A stretch of 64,000 bases of DNA from Rivibacter subsaxonicus (GTDB lineage Bacteria; Pseudomonadota; Gammaproteobacteria; Burkholderiales; Burkholderiaceae_C): the NCBI RefSeq assembly GCF_004217215.1, contig NZ_SHKP01000007.1, positions 1 through 64,000 of the forward strand, read 5' to 3'. The notes under the pieces are model-generated. The model saw only the letters and a program-made list of their open reading frames with translations, was not told the origin of the DNA and did no database searches. The position numbers and the translations under genes were made by a program. Positions 63,911 through 64,000 of the stretch are shown one piece after another (position 1 is the first letter of the stretch; the number at the start of each line of letters is the position of its first letter).

Positions 63911-64000
63911 ATGGCCACTAAGGAATTCAAGGACCTGGTTGTCGGCCTCGACATCGGCACCGCCAAGGTCATGGCGGTGGTGGCCGAGGTGCTGCCGGGC
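63911..64000 (+). CDS. ftsA: Cell division protein FtsA, 5' end only
   Basis: 30 residues visible before the window ends. The ATG 63911 follows GATGAGGGA. The peptide LVVGLDIGTAKVMAVVAEV is the phosphate-1 region of the actin-like ATPase FtsA, which anchors FtsZ to the membrane. Position after ftsQ is canonical. Confidence 0.95.
   Translation, partial: MATKEFKDLVVGLDIGTAKVMAVVAEVLPG

Overview
The window is a 64 kb piece of a high-GC bacterial chromosome with dense coding, short intergenic gaps and many stop/start overlaps. Gene content points to a betaproteobacterium of the order Burkholderiales, probably near the Rubrivivax/Leptothrix/Methylibium group. The pointers are a ResB/CcsA cytochrome c maturation system, cytochrome c4 beside engB, a betaproteobacterial-style RNase P RNA and a canonical mraZ-to-ftsA division cluster. 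The taxonomic placement is inference from gene content and family resemblance, not from a marker-gene comparison.

Layout. 1-7.7 kb: a Wzi-like outer-membrane protein, a patatin/beta-barrel protein, an SNase-fold nuclease, an alpha/beta hydrolase, the GTPase EngB and cytochrome c4. 7.7-13.2 kb: ResB and CcsA, then the methionine-sulfoxide reductase pair MsrP/MsrQ. 13.3-16.5 kb: a hotdog thioesterase, an Atm1-type ABC exporter, a small basic protein that appears to start at CTG, and YaeQ. 16.5-20.7 kb: a LysR regulator and a GltIJKL-type amino-acid ABC transporter with an internal terminator after the binding protein. 20.7-26.3 kb: a tandem 70-bp hairpin repeat, a small outer-membrane protein, PyrC, a NYN-domain protein, CysK, the RNase P RNA gene and a Bcr/CflA-type MFS pump.

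27.4-39.2 kb is the most striking region. A divergent AraC regulator faces eight intact genes on one strand: aldehyde dehydrogenase, AlkJ-like GMC alcohol dehydrogenase, periplasmic alkylsulfatase, fatty acyl-CoA ligase, MaoC hydratase, class II (medium-chain) PHA synthase, PHA depolymerase and a long-chain-type acyl-CoA dehydrogenase. Together they spell a route from alkyl sulfate esters through fatty alcohol, aldehyde, acid, acyl-CoA, enoyl-CoA and (R)-3-hydroxyacyl-CoA to stored polyester, plus its remobilisation. Inside this operon a perfect 383-bp tandem duplication has left a 119-codon phaC fragment in front of the intact phaC.

39.3-48 kb: a hypothetical gene broken by an in-frame TAG; an Lrp-type regulator divergent from a lysine-catabolism operon (lysine/saccharopine-type dehydrogenase, ALDH7-type aminoadipate-semialdehyde dehydrogenase, HglS-type 2-oxoadipate dioxygenase); a hydratase; an EAL protein; and a siderophore-interacting protein divergent from a MarR regulator. 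48.3-64 kb: the dcw cluster mraZ-rsmH-ftsL-ftsI-murE-murF-mraY-murD-ftsW-murG-murC-ddlB-ftsQ-ftsA (ftsA cut by the window end). It has a clear promoter and MraZ operator, an enlarged MurD, and a 409-bp non-coding repeat-like insertion between murC and ddlB. No insertion sequence, prophage, CRISPR array or tRNA was seen.
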